From assembly GCA_036620675.1 (NCBI GenBank), contig JAZHEE010000048.1: a stretch of DNA of 23,390 bases; one strand, written 5' to 3'. Shown here one piece after another: positions 22,990 through 23,390 of this stretch. Origin of the DNA: Jejubacter sp036620675. GTDB taxonomy: Bacteria > Pseudomonadota > Gammaproteobacteria > Enterobacterales > Enterobacteriaceae. The position numbers were made by a program, and so were the translations under genes. Every line of letters begins with the position of its first letter. The stretch's first letter is position 1. Under the pieces are notes generated by a model, which was given only the letters and a program-made list of their open reading frames with translations, did not search any database and was not told where the DNA came from.

Positions 22990-23169
22990 GAATCCATCCA
23001 GCATAAAATTCAGCGCGGCCCTGATTTCCTGGCGCCTGGTGCTGGCATCCATGACTTCGTTACCCAACTGAGTACGCCGAATGCCGGCCATTTCATGGGG
23101 CATGATCAGAGAGTCGTGACCATCAATGGTAATCAGTGGCGTCAGGCGTTTTGCCGGTTGTGTACGCAT
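22990..23169 (-). pseudogene. ccdB: CcdB-type gyrase toxin remnant
   Basis: The minus strand encodes a CcdB C-terminal half. RLTPLITIDGHDSLIMPHEM, AGIRRTQLGNEVMDASTRR and AALNFMLDGF correspond to roughly the last 55 of about 101-105 residues. The N-terminal part (usually MQFxVYxN... to IPL) is missing, and a stop (TGA) lies 24 bases upstream of the ATG at 23169. The native stop expected after DGF is gone: the frame runs on through btsR antisense to 22633. No ccdA antitoxin is present. It is a truncated, inactive fragment joined abruptly to the btsR end at about 22984-22989. Confidence 0.82.
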
Positions 23170-23205
23170 CTGCGTCCCCGGAGATAGGGGGAATCATCAG
23201 GCGAG

Positions 23206-23290
23206 TTTTTATCTGTCGGTTGCGGAACCGGTGAACGGGCCAGGGGCTCAAATGCCGCCCCTGACAACCTGGCTTTCCGGCGTGAAAATC
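23206..23290 (-). repeat. Right arm of the 85-bp inverted repeat
   Basis: The reverse complement of this stretch matches 1-85 with three mismatches. It contains the same hairpins (CAGGGGC/GCCCCTG and CGGTT/AACCG). It lies 36 bases outside the ccdB remnant, just as the left arm lies beside the symE remnant. Confidence 0.85.
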
Positions 23291-23307
23291 GCCCTTCGGG
23301 ATTACTC

Positions 23308-23354
23308 GGCCCATCCCTGGGCCTCGCCCCTCCGGGGCCAACGCCTGCGGCGTT
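23308..23354. other. Three consecutive short hairpins at the right edge
   Basis: GGCCC-ATCCCT-GGGCC (23308-23323), GCCCC-TCC-GGGGC (23326-23338) and AACGCC-TGC-GGCGTT (23340-23354) follow each other with one to two bases between. With the two hairpins of the adjoining repeat they form a run of at least five stem-loops. No gene is supported from 23170 to the end of the window. I cannot name the element. Confidence 0.6.
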
Positions 23355-23390
23355 GTTCAAAATGGCTCCCGGCAATTTTGTCCTGCGCTT

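Noticed and set aside
22633..23169. A 178-residue open frame on the minus strand as a full gene
   Set aside because: Only its first about 60 codons resemble CcdB; the rest is antisense to btsR and open by chance.
1..23390. CRISPR arrays, tRNA or rRNA genes
   Set aside because: No regularly spaced direct repeats, cloverleaf sequences or ribosomal RNA segments were recognised by eye.

Overview
This GC-rich window reads as chromosomal DNA of an enteric bacterium (Enterobacterales, close to Klebsiella, Raoultella or Enterobacter). The purine-catabolic proteins match the Klebsiella pneumoniae Hpx set in length and catalytic residues. The last two genes are clear orthologues of the E. coli pyruvate-sensing system BtsS/BtsR (YehU/YehT). 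The exact species cannot be told from the sequence.

Layout. Bases 1-85 carry one arm of an inverted repeat, followed by a broken symE-like toxin gene (to 330). A MobA-like nucleotidyltransferase (360-938) converges on hpxED (919-2945), which is divergent from hpxR (3064-3969). hpxO (3966-5120) is divergent from hpxPQT (5475-7667). guaD-hpxC (7687-10514) is divergent from hpxSAB (10622-13018). hpxZYXW (13215-16758) is divergent from hpxU (16913-17752), and hpxJK (17974-20462) follows. Then come btsS-btsR (20579-22983), a ccdB toxin remnant with no stop of its own, the second arm of the inverted repeat (23206-23290), and a run of hairpins to the edge.

How the genes work together. HpxDE oxidises hypoxanthine to xanthine and urate, and GuaD feeds guanine in as xanthine. 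HpxO hydroxylates urate to 5-hydroxyisourate, HpxT hydrolyses it to OHCU, and HpxQ decarboxylates OHCU to S-allantoin. HpxA racemises allantoin, HpxB opens it to allantoate, HpxK hydrolyses allantoate, and HpxJ transaminates ureidoglycine to oxalurate. HpxXYZ (inferred) and HpxW take oxalurate via oxamate to oxalate. HpxP and HpxC are the purine and probable allantoin permeases. HpxR, HpxS and HpxU are LysR, GntR and RpiR regulators. Several units carry sigma54 -24/-12 elements, with NtrC-like and IHF-like sites, as expected for nitrogen scavenging.

Most notable: the hpx genes described in K. pneumoniae as three separate clusters are contiguous here, without hpxFGHI. The whole hpx+bts block sits between 82/85-identical inverted repeats and toxin-gene fragments, which suggests past mobility or rearrangement. 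The enzymes belong to a known pathway; what is new is mainly architecture, regulation and boundaries.
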